This document shows positions 36,742-49,341 of a DNA stretch of 64,000 bases, one piece after another. The notes below the pieces were generated by a model. It was not told the origin of the DNA. It made no database searches and saw nothing but the letters and a program-made list of their open reading frames with translations. The stretch is taken from contig CATQJL010000112.1 of the NCBI GenBank assembly GCA_958299035.1, positions 85,640,636-85,704,635 of the forward strand, written 5' to 3'. Origin of the DNA: Cylicocyclus nassatus. Taxonomy: Eukaryota; Nematoda; Chromadorea; Rhabditida; Strongylidae. Made by a program: the position numbers and the translations under genes. Numbering within the stretch: the stretch's first letter is position 1; every line of letters starts with the position of its first letter.

Positions 36742-36752
36742 CTGAAATTTCC
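36742..36752 (-). promoter_or_regulatory. Probable spliced-leader (trans-splice) acceptor
   Basis: GTGGAAATTTCAG lies six bases before the ATG of the main gene with no good donor found upstream in phase. In nematodes a TTTCAG a few bases before the start codon is the usual place for leader addition. Inference from position and consensus. Confidence 0.45.
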
Positions 36753-37032
36753 ACACTTAAATTTAACGCCACGAAACTTTGGCGCAATTCAACGACAGCT
36801 GTGAAAAATCTTGAAAAATTCTAGACATTCTCAGAAACATCTGGAAGCACTGAGAACAGCTGTTGATACAACGATGGAAAAAATTCCTTGGAGTAAAAAA
36901 AGGCTATGGATTGGTATCATTGGCAGAAAAACAGCAGCGCATCGCTCATCACCTTGCACCTGCTTCGGCCAAGATTTTCGTTACAAACACACGTGGGAGC
37001 TGGGGTTATTTGGGATGGAATTTTTTTTCTGA

Positions 37033-37045
37033 GGGGGGGGGGGGG
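37033..37045. repeat. G run, 13 bases
   Basis: Run of 13 G on the + strand, 300 bases upstream of the main gene's first exon. Confidence 0.9.
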
Positions 37046-39709
37046 TAGGGGAATTAGCGGTTGTGGAGGGCTCCCAATACTTACTAGACGGAGTACGGTA
37101 AAATTCGGTAAATCACGGTAGATTAAGAAAGCTTGATTTACAACTATCTGCATTCCTGACTATTAGAAGCCGGATATAAGTTTGTGGCAACCTTTCGAAA
37201 ATTTCTGAAAAAAATTTCAGCAACAGAACAATTATGAGAAATTTAGCACTATACCGTATTTTCTCAAAACTGGTACCAAAAATTTTTTGATAATAACATA
37301 CATTAGTCATAACAATTCAAGGCCTGTTTGTCTGTAAATTTTCATAAAAACAAGTGAACATTAAAGGTGAATACAGACTTAGGGTAGCTTTCTAAGAAGA
37401 TCCAACCATTAATCAGCTTTTTGCAGTGTATGATTCACAAGTGCTCAAATATAATTATAGTGTTATTAGAATTACAGTATGATTAGGTAAAACTGCAGTT
37501 ATGAAAAAAAATTGCTCAAACTTACAGCTTTTACCCCTTGTTTACTGCCAAACGTTTCAGTTTTCACAAAAATCTGGTATCATAAAAATCAAAGTTAAAT
37601 TACAAGGAAAAATTGGCTTCGAGGAAAAAACCTTAGAAACACTTAGAATGATATTTGGGTAGCCATAAATATACAGCCGCATCCATTGCGACGCAATCTG
37701 AAGCCTTTGAGTCGCGGAGAGATAATGTGGATAGAGGATACGCAGGCAATGAAAGGTTGGGCATCGCCTTCGTTTGAGACTAGATTGTTATTCTGAAGCT
37801 TACTTGCGAATGTGTTTAATGTTGTCTGTCTGTCGAATGTTGTATAAGATGTATTGAATATAGTGTATCTATGTGACGTATTTGCTAGGCACACCCAAAT
37901 TCAGTAATAAAAATGAACAAGAGTTTTTATTAGACATCAATTTCAAAGACAAAAGAGTCAGTTTCGTGAACTACGTGATTTTTTCCCTCTGTGTTGGTAA
38001 ATTTATTTTGAAAACTTGGTAATTTTACTTTTGAAAGACTTTTTGAGCCTGTAATAGCCCATTCAAGAAAAAATCTAGCATGTCGTTTATCTAGAATTGG
38101 AACATCAATGAATTACATTGATGCATCGGGTTATTCAGAACTCAAAAATCTGTTTAACGAACTAAAAATTTACCTCCCTTATCCCCACCATCATATAACA
38201 GATCCTCTTTGGAACCACCAGAAGCTTGAGAATGAGGACGTCATATCATAAATTGCTCCGAATGGAAGTTCTTAGCACCATTAGAGAGCTCACAAAAAGC
38301 CCTAATGACCATAATCTTTCGCTCTCTCTGCAGCTGAGCTCGGAAACTCATCAGAATTTGCAGAAAAGTTTCTACATTTCAAGTGAATTACTTTGAATTA
38401 CTTTTGAGGACCATTTTGAAATGGATTTTTTTGTAGTAAATAGAGAAGGCGTGAACATACATCTTAACTATTCTTTAGAGCAAAATTGTGTAATCTGCTT
38501 ATGTTTTACTCCAAATTCACTACTATTCTTCGAGGTATACATGCATTAACTGCTCAAGAAATTTCTAACAAAAAACCTTGAAAAAGCAAAAACTCTGGAA
38601 AACTTAAAGTTGCCCTTATGTTTATACCTGAACAATACCATCAGGTAATAAATGCACTGAACATACGTCAAGTATTAATAGCTTATGAACTCTATCAACA
38701 CATCATTCATACCAACTTCCGGTAGCACTTCTAGATAGTACCATTATATGGTCCTTTTACGCAATTGGGCCCCAAAGCCCTTTACACATAGTATGTGGTT
38801 AGTGAAGTGCCTATTATACCTCAAAAACTTGGGTAAGCAATTTATCCTACCATTTATCCAACCCCACAAAACGAGTCCATGTAACGCGGATTGGACTTTT
38901 TCCCTCAGAAGAATGCGATTGAATTCGTTTCCCGAAAATGCTCAGTAACGCAATTTTCCAGGATTTTACATGGTTCAGTACTTTCCATCTAGATAAAGCC
39001 ATGTTTTCTGTCCTGATTGGAGAATAAAACAATTTAGAATGTATATGGTTATTGCATTGCGTAGGTAATGCTGCACGAAAAGCCTCGAGGGTAAATTACC
39101 CGGTGAGTACCTCTCACCTCGGACGGGCACTTCACGGACCAACTCTTCCTCAATCAACTTTGCGGCTCAGATAATGCAATAGAAAGACCGTAGTATAGCT
39201 ATAACACATGGCAGACCGATACGGGGGAGAGCGGAGAGGGGGGAGTAGATGGCAAAATTTCTGGGGATGGTTTTTACTTAGGAAATTATCCAGCTGACAT
39301 GTCCTCATTCTCAAACAATTAAGCCCATCGCCTATAAGGGATAAAAGGAGAAGAAAAGAAGAATAAAAATGTAAGAATAAAATCAACTTGGTAGGAAATA
39401 AAAGCCATTTTTTTCATAATCCCAGGGTTACAAGCTTGCGAAAAATTTGAAAAAAAGGAAGCATCCAGAAAAGTTTCAAAGTGCGCTGCTCCTCTCCAAA
39501 GAGACGTTCACCCCTCTTTCCTCCCTTCCCAGAAATTTTCTTTCCAGACCATGGCTGCCTTTGGATGTGGAGAAAGCAAGTAATTCATAGCTCGCCTACC
39601 CTCCCCCCTCCCTCCAATATTTTTTTCTATGAAGGTACGACCTATTATTTTCCCCAGAAGAAATACTCAGATCTTGTTTTGCTATGAATGGCTTCTCACA
39701 TTTATGGAA

Positions 39710-40192
39710 TACTAGCTGGCTTACCCGGCTCCGCCGTATGTTCCGAATAGAAAATTCCATTTCTTAACCGATCCGGACCAAACTTGGCACACATACACTT
39801 CGGGCCCCGGCGGGTGTCACAGTTCACTTTTCGTTATCGATCGTTGTCGATTTTATCGATTTTTTGCAAAATTTGAGCTAGGGGGCTGGAATTTGGCAGG
39901 GGGGTGTAATCGAGCATGCTGATCACCCCCACGGGGGTGATCAGCATGCTCGATTACCCCCCTGTGCCAACTCCCAGCCCTGTAGCTCAAATTTTGCAAA
40001 AAATCGATAAAATCAATATCGATCGATGACGAAAAGTAGCCTATGACACCCGCCGGGGCCCGAAGTGTATGTGTGCCAAGTTTGGTCCCGATCGGTTCAG
40101 AAATGGAATTTTCTATTCGGAACATACGTACAGACAGACAGACAGACATACAGACAGACAGACAAACAGACATTCAGCTTTATATATAAGAT
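39710..40192 (+). mobile_element. Palindromic interspersed element with CAGA tail
   Basis: Begins TACTAGCTGGCTTACCCGGC and ends with a (CAGA)n-rich tail of about 45 bases and TTTATATATAAGAT. Between them lie two arms of roughly 190 bases in inverted orientation meeting at a GGGGGTGATCAGCATGCTCG palindrome near 39940. The ACCCGGC start and CAGA/TATATA end resemble short interspersed elements common in invertebrates (class not assigned). The arms probably arose by head-to-head fusion of two copies. Confidence 0.75.
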
Positions 40193-41441
40193 TTACGAAC
40201 ATTTGGCTAGCTTTATAAGCTTCTAGACACTTTATGGTTTCCCGTAACCTTTTACTAGCAAAAAAGCACGTTATGACAGCCGGAGGGAGGATTCTAATAA
40301 ATTGTTCAAAAAAGTGCAAATAATATAAGTCTACTGTTCAGTAAGGAAATTACCATCATTCTTACCAAGTAAATTTTTCGAGCAACCTCTTGATGGCTGA
40401 TGGTCGTGACATAAACCTGATTTTAGCCATTTTCTTGGGTTTTTCTGACTATCTCAAGCTGATTGCTTCCTTTGCATACAAATCTCATCTAGAGAGAACA
40501 TCAAGTCTCGAACGGATGCGTTCGGTTTTTTGCTATTTTTCAAGGATAAAGAAAGACTAAGAGCAACTTGAGAAAGACATCATGCTGCTAAATCGCCTTG
40601 GTTTCTAACATAAACAAAATTCTTCAAGCTCAATGTTTTAAGACTCAAATTACAAGCAAGAAATGGAACTGGGAGTGAAAAAACTTGACTGATATAATGA
40701 GAGGCTTATAGACTTACAGGAGAAACCCAATCACTCCATAAAAATAGTTATGTAATAGAACGGAAATGGCTTCAAAGCTTCATCCAACTACCGTTCGAAA
40801 AGCGAAGGAAGTTGTAACAAATTTATGTGAAGCATTAAATTTATGACAAAATCGCTGGCTTACTTTTTTCGCAGCAAGAATGGGAAAATTTTATGAGTCA
40901 GGACGAGCCTCAAGAGGACGGGAAGTCGATAAATGCTCCTGATTTATTTCAATCGAGTTTTGGCTCTAAGCTTGTCCAACAATTCTAAGAAAACTAATAT
41001 ATCAATTTTAGGTGTCAAATACTCGATAATCTGTTCATCCAAATAATAAAAAGTCTAGAAATGAACAAAAATTCTCAAAAAAAACCTGTTCAAAATTATT
41101 CGAGGAACACTACGGTCCTCAAATTTTCACTAAATTTGTATTATTTTATTTTTATTGAATCTGTATTTGGTTGAGCGTCAGGTTTCAACAAAGTTATGTG
41201 AAACATTAGAAAATATAATAAAGTTTTACTGAAATATGCATTCTTTTTGAAGCAAATCAAAATAAGTCTAGAATTATGCTATTCGTAGAGACACCCGATC
41301 AGCAGGTATACCTCGAACTTAGTTGAAAGGATTAGGTTGTGCATGAGTAAAGTCAAAGTAGTTTTTGTTGATTTTTGTAACGTTTTTTGTCGCCGAAAAT
41401 GAAAAAAAATCTATCCACTTGGATAGCTGTGATACACACAG

Positions 41442-41529
41442 ATTATTTCATATGAACATGTGCGCCACTGCACACACTATCCTTTTTTGACATCCTCATC
41501 CTGCATTCTTGGAGGAGACAACTCTTCCG
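41442..41529 (+). CDS. Isolated exon-like segment
   Basis: Acceptor GATACACACAG, strong donor TCCG|GTAAGT. 29 codons, including ISYEHVRHCTHYPF, phase 0 to phase 1. No matching neighbour found. Confidence 0.2.
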
Positions 41530-42713
41530 GTAAGTATTTTCGATGTGTTTATAGTATTTTTCCTTTTTAAGCGTTAATTATCTCAAATGTTGTAAGCGAT
41601 AAAAATCGGTTAGTCTTTTGCGGTTTTGATATTGCAAATCAGGGATGAGGACGCCAAAGATGGACGGTGTGTGCAATGCACACCTGATCAAATGAAATGA
41701 TTAACTGTATGGTAACATTATCCTTTGCTCTAAGCAGTATGAGAAGAGCAAGATTATTCTCTTTGTGATACTTTCTGAAAAACAGATTTGTTACTGGAGA
41801 AAAAATACCATTTTCAAAAAATCTTGCAAGACTTATGGTTAAACTTAAGCTGTAAATTAGATGGCAGCAAACAAACAAGAGCATACAGCCTCTACTGTCA
41901 GAAAAATGATTTTCTGGGTGGTGGTTACACTTTTCCACATAAAACACACGACCACATGGCAACATGTGGCAAACAATATGATCTGTCAAAAATATTTGAG
42001 TAGGAGTTGGCTGAGAGACGAGCGAGGCTTGCCTGTCGAGCTCTGACGAGGAATAAGCTAAGACAGAAGTCCAGAAGATCCGAAAAACTCGGAGAAAACA
42101 AGTACTCGAGCAAGAAAAAGAGGATTAATGATGTATTGCAGAAAAAGCATTGCATTAAGTAGATGTTGAATAGGCAAAAGTGAATAGGCTATTCAATTAA
42201 AGTTTTTTCGTTATTTGTGAAAATGTTGGTCTAAAGATTATTTGTATCAAAAACCTGCAAGCATAGGCTACTGCATGACGAAGGCGCAATACCTTTGGGC
42301 GCGAAGGGCCTTTTTAGCCACAGAGCGCAGGAAGCGCAGGGTTTATAACGGTGAAGATACGCGCCGTCGCGTTCGCGCCCGCTCAACTAATGCTGCTTCT
42401 GCACCCTCGTCCTGCAGTAGCCTCTATGTGTCTTTACAGATATTTACAGATATATTAATGCTTTACATGCCGGCTTTGAAGTAAAATCTTGCTAAAGGAG
42501 CCTTTCGAAAATTCTTGGATATGTGTACCATGATGGAGTTATAAATTTGTGAAATAAGCTCAAATTACAGCTAATTTTGCAAAGTAGCAATTGAGGAAAA
42601 AAGTTAAAAATACACAATCTGTTGCATAAGGTTGAAATAAGTAAAACACCCTATTTTTGAAGATAATTTTCTACCCGTTCCCTATGGAGCAGGGGCGGAC
42701 TAAGAGAGGGCGT

Positions 42714-42725
42714 CCCCCCCCCCCC
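42714..42725. repeat. C run, 12 bases
   Basis: Run of 12 C on the + strand. Confidence 0.9.
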
Positions 42726-44250
42726 TTCCTCCCAGAATGGGTCGCAAAATTTTTGAAATTTGCTTACATGGATTATAAAAATGTACTAGTGGCTTTTTAT
42801 CCTTGCAGATAATAAAAATAATTTTTAAATTTTTTCAAAAATTCTAATTAGCCCTTGTAAAAATTTTTGGCTGCCGCCACGCCCCCTTCATCCAGATTTC
42901 AGGGGTGGCCCGCAAAAATTTTGAGAAGCACCTCAAAAAGTTTTCGGTGTCCGTGGCTAAGGCCACGTACCTTCAATTGAGGAAAGTTTTGCCGCACAAA
43001 CAGAAGAAGTTGTTAAAAAAATAACGATATCAAAGAGGAGTAATAAAAATAATTTGTGAAAGAGATTCAAAAATCAAAATAACGCTAAAAGACGTAAACT
43101 TCGCTCATTTGACCATTAAATTCTGGTTTTCAGAATCATAACAAAAATGGAAACATGAATAAATTGAAGGATAAAAACGAAATGTCGATATTTTCTTGCA
43201 AATCAAGGTCTAACTAAATTTTCGGTTCCATATAAGCCAAAGCAGAAAGCGATGGTGAGCGAGTGCGTGTGAAACTTCTTTTTTTTCTCTCAGATGCTGT
43301 TCTGACACACATCGCCCTTTCAAAGCCTTTCTGGAAATAAACTTTTGTGGTGACCTAGTTTTTACAAAATTTATTTTTCTAGAAGAGCTCACAAGGTACA
43401 GAAGGAACCATTCAGAAGGAAACTAAGATTTTTGCTATCTCTGAAGTCCAAGAGTATAATTGAGCTCCAAATCGCTTTTATTCGAGAGAAAAGCAAGTGG
43501 GCTTGCGACGGATGGTCGATGGTGCTACACAAACTTAAACCCATCATTTTGCCGCTGAGATGTTTCTGGACGTTAGCGACTCGATCAGATGTTGTGTAAT
43601 AATTCTATTGGCAACGATGTGAAAATAAAACAATGCGAATCAGCACATGTGGGGAGGGGATGCTTTTATAGGGGGTGAATGTGAAAGTGCACAATTTTGT
43701 ATGGTACCACGAGATCCTTGAAAACTGCTGTGGATGCTGAGAAAAAATTTGTAAACAAAAATCTTGTGATCTGCCATGTAAGATGCGCAATTGCACCATT
43801 TTTAGCCTCAAAGTTCAAAATAACATTACGATTTTCTAGGATTAATTAACGAAACAGAGTAAAATTAATTGGGTCTTCACTTGTGGTAAAAAAAACAGAT
43901 TAGCAACATTCTCTATGTTTTATTTGATTTACTTTATTTTTTGCTTTATTACATCTTTGAAAATCAGCAAAGAAAAGAAAAATGGAACCTACAGATAGTT
44001 TGAGAAAAGAAAATCCACAGAATTAAAAACTTTGAAAAGAAAAGTACCGACAGGAAAAGAAAAGAAAAGTCTGGATAGAATCTACAGAAAGAATAAGGTC
44101 ACCTTCTTACAAAAAATAAAATAACTCATATTTTTGAGCATTCAATTTGAAAATTTCTTCCACATGAGCCATAAAATTCACGTGTTATCTAAATATTTTA
44201 CATTTAATGCGAAATTAATCTGTACCTATAACAGGCTTAAAATTACAGTA

Positions 44251-44478
44251 TTCTAAAAATAATTCTGAAAAATCTAAAAATTGAAAATGTACAGACTCCC
44301 CAAAGAAAAGCAGATGCTTGTGGATTACGGAGATAATAATGTTGAATGTAATAATGTTTTAAAATAATGATTTAATAATAATGTTTTCTAAAAATAATTC
44401 TGAAAAATCTAAAAATTGAAAATGTACAGACTCCCCAAAGAAAAGCAGATGCTTGTGGATTACGGAGATAATAATGTT
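44251..44478. repeat. 93-bp direct duplication, 135-bp offset
   Basis: The block from TTCTAAAAATAATTCTG to GGAGATAATAATGTTG occurs at 44251-44343 and 44386-44478 with no visible differences, separated by 42 bases of AATAATGTTT-like sequence. Recent, or an assembly effect. Confidence 0.92.
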
Positions 44479-45075
44479 GTCCACGAGAAGAGCCGTGCTG
44501 GCTCCAATTAGCTTCGTCAAAACAATGTTTTCTTCACATACGAAGAGCGTGTAAAAGACAGCTCTCATTCCATATAAATATAAAGCTCAGCCCGGATGCG
44601 TAGATCCAAAGGGACGGGTTTGTGAATAATTTGAATTGTCAAAAAGGGGATTTTTGGGGCATAAATGTGAAATTCAAGCACATAATTGGTATTCAGACTC
44701 TAAAAGACCATAAAAATTTGATAAGGAAATGATGAAACGTTTGCCCTTAAATGCAAATTCAGAAAATCATATTTATCTAATTTTTCAAAGTTTTAGAGCT
44801 TCGACCTGACCAGAATACAAAGCACAACAATTCGTTATCATGCCGTGCACGTATAGCCAATTATTAGAGTCAATATATTTATCAACGATATTCTCCAGGG
44901 CTATGCAGAGTTGCAGAAATTAAATTTTAGTGCCAGATTGCGTATTCTGGAAAAAGCCATGAAAAAGGGCAATTCATTAAAATCACTTCAACCAGCCAGC
45001 AATCCCCAGTGAGTTACACAGTTCAGCCAAGTCTTCCTTATAGCTGTAGAGCTTTAGGAGGCGAGAAGGGTAGAA

Positions 45076-45084
45076 GGGGGGGGG
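45076..45084. repeat. G run, 9 bases
   Basis: Run of 9 G on the + strand. Confidence 0.9.
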
Positions 45085-45384
45085 CTTTCCCAAAAAAGCT
45101 AGAGAAAAGTTATAGGTTGAAGAGAAAGGAGCTCAACTTATTTTCGTTCCATTTCTTGACAAAACCTATTTGAAGGCTTTCAAATCACAACAAATTAAAG
45201 ATGATGTAAAGACTCCCCCCACCCCGCCTCTTCGGAAGTGGATCATGAGTAAAACCAAATTTGTATGGTTTCGTTGGACAAGTAGAAAAGGTTTGAGCCC
45301 GATCTTTTTTGCGGAAGAATACTTTATTTTGGAGGCATTCGTAGTAGAACTCAAGCACGCTCTTGGCTTTCATACTCTTTTCCT

Positions 45385-45396
45385 CCCCCCCCCCCC
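45385..45396. repeat. C run, 12 bases
   Basis: Run of 12 C, 300 bases from the preceding G run and in opposite orientation. Confidence 0.9.
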
Positions 45397-46144
45397 TCTC
45401 CCTACCTCCCCGCAAATTATTGGAAGCATTACTAAGTGAAAATTCGAAAATCTAAAAGAGTGGACCCTTGCTTCAAGAGCACTTAGCGTAAGGCATACGC
45501 TTTCGTTGCCAGGGAAATCTAATGGTGCTCAAAATAAAAGAAGATTTGTCGATTCTTTTCTGAACAGTAATAATTCTCGCTTGACAAATGCAATATTTCA
45601 AAATCTTCGCAAATCTTCATTTGTCAGATGTCAGGGGTTCTAAGAACAAAGGAATATTAATTTTGAGCTCAGTTGTGACATCCAATACCACCATGTAGGC
45701 AAATGCATTTTTCAAAGAACTCTTTCAAATTTTCGGTAGAAAAACATTGCAATTTATCATTTGGAAAACGAGAATGCTTTTCTTCGAGAAAACTCAAACT
45801 GTTCCAAGTTTAGAGAAAAATGATTCTGAACGAACAGTACACAAAGCGTATGGATGCATCTTTTGCATGAAAACGTGCACTTTCTAGCTGATCGCTTATG
45901 AATGCCGTCTTCACAATTTCTATTCCTTGTACTTAGTCAAGTGACGGGATGCCATGTGATTTGCAATTTGATAGTAGTGATTTTTTCTTCACAAGAAGAA
46001 ATTTTCCAGGAGATAATTTCTATGAAAAGTTGTCTTAGTTAGAAAATTGCAAGCGTGCTTGACAAGGCTCGGCACAAAGTGGCTTTCCAGCGCAAAAAAA
46101 AACGAAACCCTCCCTTGACTTTCGCAAAATTTTGCGAGGTATTC

Positions 46145-46262
46145 TTTGACTCCAAACCCTAAACGTTAAGAACCCCAAAAAACTAAACGTCGATTGAAAA
46201 AACGTAATCTGAGTTGTATTTTTTCGCCCACCAAAACGATATCCTATTTGCTTATAAGCCAC
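46145..46262 (+). repeat. Dispersed repeat, family R2, copy 2
   Basis: TTTGACTCCAAACCCTAAAC, ACGTCGATTGAAAAAA and GATATCCTATTTGC correspond in order to the copy at 35140. Confidence 0.55.
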
Positions 46263-46670
46263 TTGTGCCGATACCTGCTCCTTGAATTCGCACGAAAAAA
46301 AAAACAATAAGCTAAATTGTGCTGCTATTGGCTAAGACAAATCTAGTTATAAAAAATTCTGTGAACTTTTTAATTTTTTAGCTATTTTCGAAATAGTATT
46401 TACAGGGTATAGAAGTTAAGCATGATAATCCTGACTGAAAACAAACGAAAGCATTTCGATACAGAAAGTCGCCTTTACGTTTCAAAAATATACATCGAGT
46501 ATGTTGATTTTTCAAGTTTTCTTTTCTATTCTTTTCTATATGTTACTGGCTATAAAAGTTAGAATTTATCTTCAAATGGTTTTGAAAAATACATATTGAA
46601 TTTTAGATCATTTTTTACTTTCATAAACTCGAAAGTAAACCAGGGCTCGGCACAGTTGACTTAAAAGCAA

Positions 46671-46745
46671 GTTGGATATCATTTTTGGGAAAAAAGCAAA
46701 GGGGATCGTTTCTGTGGGTCCGAAATTTTTTTAGACGACGTTTCG
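46671..46745 (-). repeat. Dispersed repeat, family R2, copy 3 (reversed)
   Basis: Read on the - strand it gives CGAAACGTCGTCTAAAAAAA, GATCCCCTTTGCTTTTTTCC and GATATCCA, matching copy 1. With copy 2 it forms an inverted pair; GGCTCGGCACA occurs near both (46068 and 46646). Confidence 0.55.
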
Positions 46746-47503
46746 TTTTTTTTAGCCATTCTTATATTTCGGATAATAATTTTGAGAAAGTATGGAGGAT
46801 TTGGTTTCCTGCATTTTGGGAAAGCCACCTAGCTTTGGTAAACATTTCAAGAGTTCAGAAAATAAACAAATGTCGTTTTCCTCGTTTCTAAGCACCACGC
46901 AGTAGCATACAAATTTTTGAAAGACAAAAAACTGAAACAAATGATTTTTTGATAATGATGTCATTTAATTCATGATGAAGAAAAAACAAGAGCGTTGTCC
47001 GAAAAAAAAGTTGGAAAGATTGAATTACGCAGTAATTGAATAGTCGTTCAATCTCATTTTTTTTTGGAAACAATTGCCAACAACAACAATTGTGCTTTTT
47101 TCTCACTGAATTTTTTTTTCAGTGGGATAATACTAAATAGTGAAGATTTACGTTTTTCCAAGTTATTCCTATCTTTCAGTGAGCAAAGTAAGCCGTGCCT
47201 CTGCACGTTCTCGGTGATGTCAGCTTGCCAAGAAACGGATAATTCATCACAGTTGACGTTTGTATACAAGCAGTTGCTGTTTTGCGCTTCTCGAAAGTAT
47301 CATGAGACTGGCAATGGACTCGGGAAAAACTAAAAGGAAAAAGTAGGAACATTCTAACAGAACACCAAGCAGCATAATTTACAGCTTACAAGGCATATAA
47401 ATTTGTTATCATGAGTCATAAAAACTGATATTGTATTTGGATCTTCGTCATGTCATAAAAAGATTAATTTTGTTGCGAAGAAGTAACATTTTTGTGTTAT
47501 AAA

Positions 47504-48700
47504 TTAGGTTGAACCGAAAGTTCGTTCGCACCATTTTCAAAAAATCATAACTTTTTTTCCGACGACGATTTTGCGATATTCAAATTTTATTAGACGGCGT
47601 AAAGCATGTAGTTTCCAATATTCTCCTGGCGACTTTCCAGCATATTCAGATTGCAGAGATAAAAATGAAAGAACGAAAACATCCGAAATTCGGAATTTTT
47701 GAGCAAAAATTCTAACAAGGGAGGTCGAATCAGTCGAAGTGGCCTTTCCAAATGGGTCATATACCATTTTGAAGAGCGTTGAACGCTGATTCCGAATCTG
47801 CCTTCATTATCTGCCGAGCGCTTCTGGACGTCGAGTTATAAAATTTTTTTGGAGCGAAAAATGAACTCAGAATTCAAGTAAAATTAACTATTACGGACTT
47901 TTCAGCGCCTAAATAGAGCAACATGTAGTATGAGTATTTTGGACAGAAGGTATCCTTTGTAATGGAGTGCTCTGATAACCAACTTCGGACCATTTGAGCA
48001 ATTCTGACGAATTTTGCTCTAATTACGCATTAAATTTTTCAACCAAAGGAACGCTCATAACTCGGCGTCCAGAGGCGCTCGGCAGATAACGAAGACAGAT
48101 TCGGAATCAGCGTTGCATGCTCTATAAAATAGTATGCATTTCATATGGAAACGCCACTTCGACCAAGTATCCTTCCCTTGTAAGAATCTAGAAACTGCGC
48201 GATAAAATCCAGGAAAAGCCATTATCCTAATTTTTCTTATATTTGATTACTAACTGAGTTGAGTTTGTGCTGATCGAGCTCTTCGTTCAAAAGTTATGAT
48301 TTTTTGAAAAAAATGCCGAAAAATCAATTTCTTAGGAATTCTTAGGAAAGTGATTTTTCGGAATTTTTTTCAAAAAATCATAACTTTTGAAGGAGGAGCT
48401 CGATCAGCACAAACTTAACTCAGTTAGTAATCAAATATAAGAAAAATTAGGATAATGGCTTTTCTGGATTTTATCGTGCAGTTCCTAGATTTTAGAATTT
48501 TTCCTCAAAAATTCCGAATTTCGGATGTTCGTTCTTTCATTTTTATCTCTGCAATCTGAACATGCTGAAAAGTCGCCAGGAGAATATTGGAAACTACATG
48601 CTTTACGCCGTCTAATAAAATTTGAATATCGCAAAATCGTCGTCGGAAAGAAGTTATGATTTTTTGAAAATGGTGCGAACGAACTTTCGGTTCAACCTAA
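47504..48700. mobile_element. Mariner-like hairpin element, family M2, copy 1, interrupted (1197 bp)
   Basis: Both ends read TTAGGTTGAACCGAAAGTTC inward and the inverted arms continue for over 200 bases. Removing the insert at 47716-48180 and one TAA leaves about 729 bp, the size of copy 2, and restores arm pairing through TCTAG.AACTGC.CGATAAAATCC. The centre (48290-48430, with GATCGAGCTC and AAAAATCATAAC) is shared with copy 2. No transposase. The right flank is TA, the left AA, so one flank is altered. Confidence 0.88.
47716..48180. mobile_element. Nested fold-back element with TAA duplication, family M3 (465 bp)
   Basis: Starts CAAGGGAGGTCGAA and ends TTCGACC..CCTTCCCTTG; arms of about 150 bases include CGCTGATTCCGAATCTG and TATCTGCCGAGCGC in both orientations. 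It is flanked by TAA at 47713-47715 and 48181-48183, exactly where the host element's arm is broken. A 3-bp TWA-type duplication is typical of PIF/Harbinger-type insertion, so that superfamily is the best guess. Confidence 0.85.
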
Positions 48701-49248
48701 TATTTTCTATCCATCAATTGAAAAGAAACTCTTTATTTCAACACACGGGAAAACGAGCAATTATGATGTCACGACGTAAAAGGATAATTATATTCAAATA
48801 AATTACCTCTCTATTGATAATGACAAACCAGAAAGTAAAGACTTTAGTCTATAGAAAAAGATTCGCTATGAGTGTTGAGGATTGGTGTGAAGTCATTATT
48901 AATTTTTATGTAAAGCAACAATATTCTAGCATCTTAGAAAGCCATGCGAAGAAATGACGTCAAAACTGTTTTTTTTCTCGCAAAAATAACTTTCTTTTAG
49001 CTACTGACTTTCTAAACTGTAAACGAAAGGTCACATGCTGCAAGTGCAATTCAGCACATTGTTGTAGGGAACTTTTCCTCGTCAAGTTTAGCTCATATTT
49101 CTCGAATTTCTAAGATTATGACAACCAATGACTGTCACACATCAAAGCTACATTGGCAGAAACAAGTTGAACTTCAAAACATTGAGCAGGTACATTTCAT
49201 ACTTTACAACATAAGAGGGTTTCTGAAAGATTGAAATTCGATACATAC

Positions 49249-49341
49249 CTGGGTTCGTTAGCACTATCTGGCATCGGGAATCATCAGAAAAGCACTTTTT
49301 GAGGCCGAGAAAAAAAGGGGAGAGAGAATTTTTTGCAATGT
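49249..49341 (-). CDS. Isolated exon-like segment
   Basis: Acceptor CATCATCCCCAG, strong donor CCAG|GTATGT. Open for 30 codons with CFSDDSRCQIVLTNP at its end; phase 1 to phase 1. A possible partner upstream at 55389 (donor TTCG|GTGAGT) leaves in phase 1. They lie upstream of the main gene in the same sense and could be 5' exons, but no phase-correct link to it was found. Confidence 0.25.

Noticed and set aside
37640..37700. - strand segment after GGCTTCAG as a linking exon
   Set aside because: No acceptable donor in any open frame.
38170..38230. - strand exon candidate reading SGGSKEDLLYDGGDKG
   Set aside because: Weak acceptor, an in-frame stop just upstream, a competing + strand reading, and a phase-1 exit that does not match the phase-0 entry of the next exon.
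39122..39159. - strand exon candidate reading LIEEELVREVPVR, donor GAG|GTGAGA
   Set aside because: Acceptors are non-consensus (GAG or AAG), the opposite strand is equally open, and it does not reach the main gene in phase.
39853..40319. Cys/Val/Leu/Ser-rich repeat frames on the - strand
   Set aside because: Translation of the CAGA microsatellite tail of the element at 39710.
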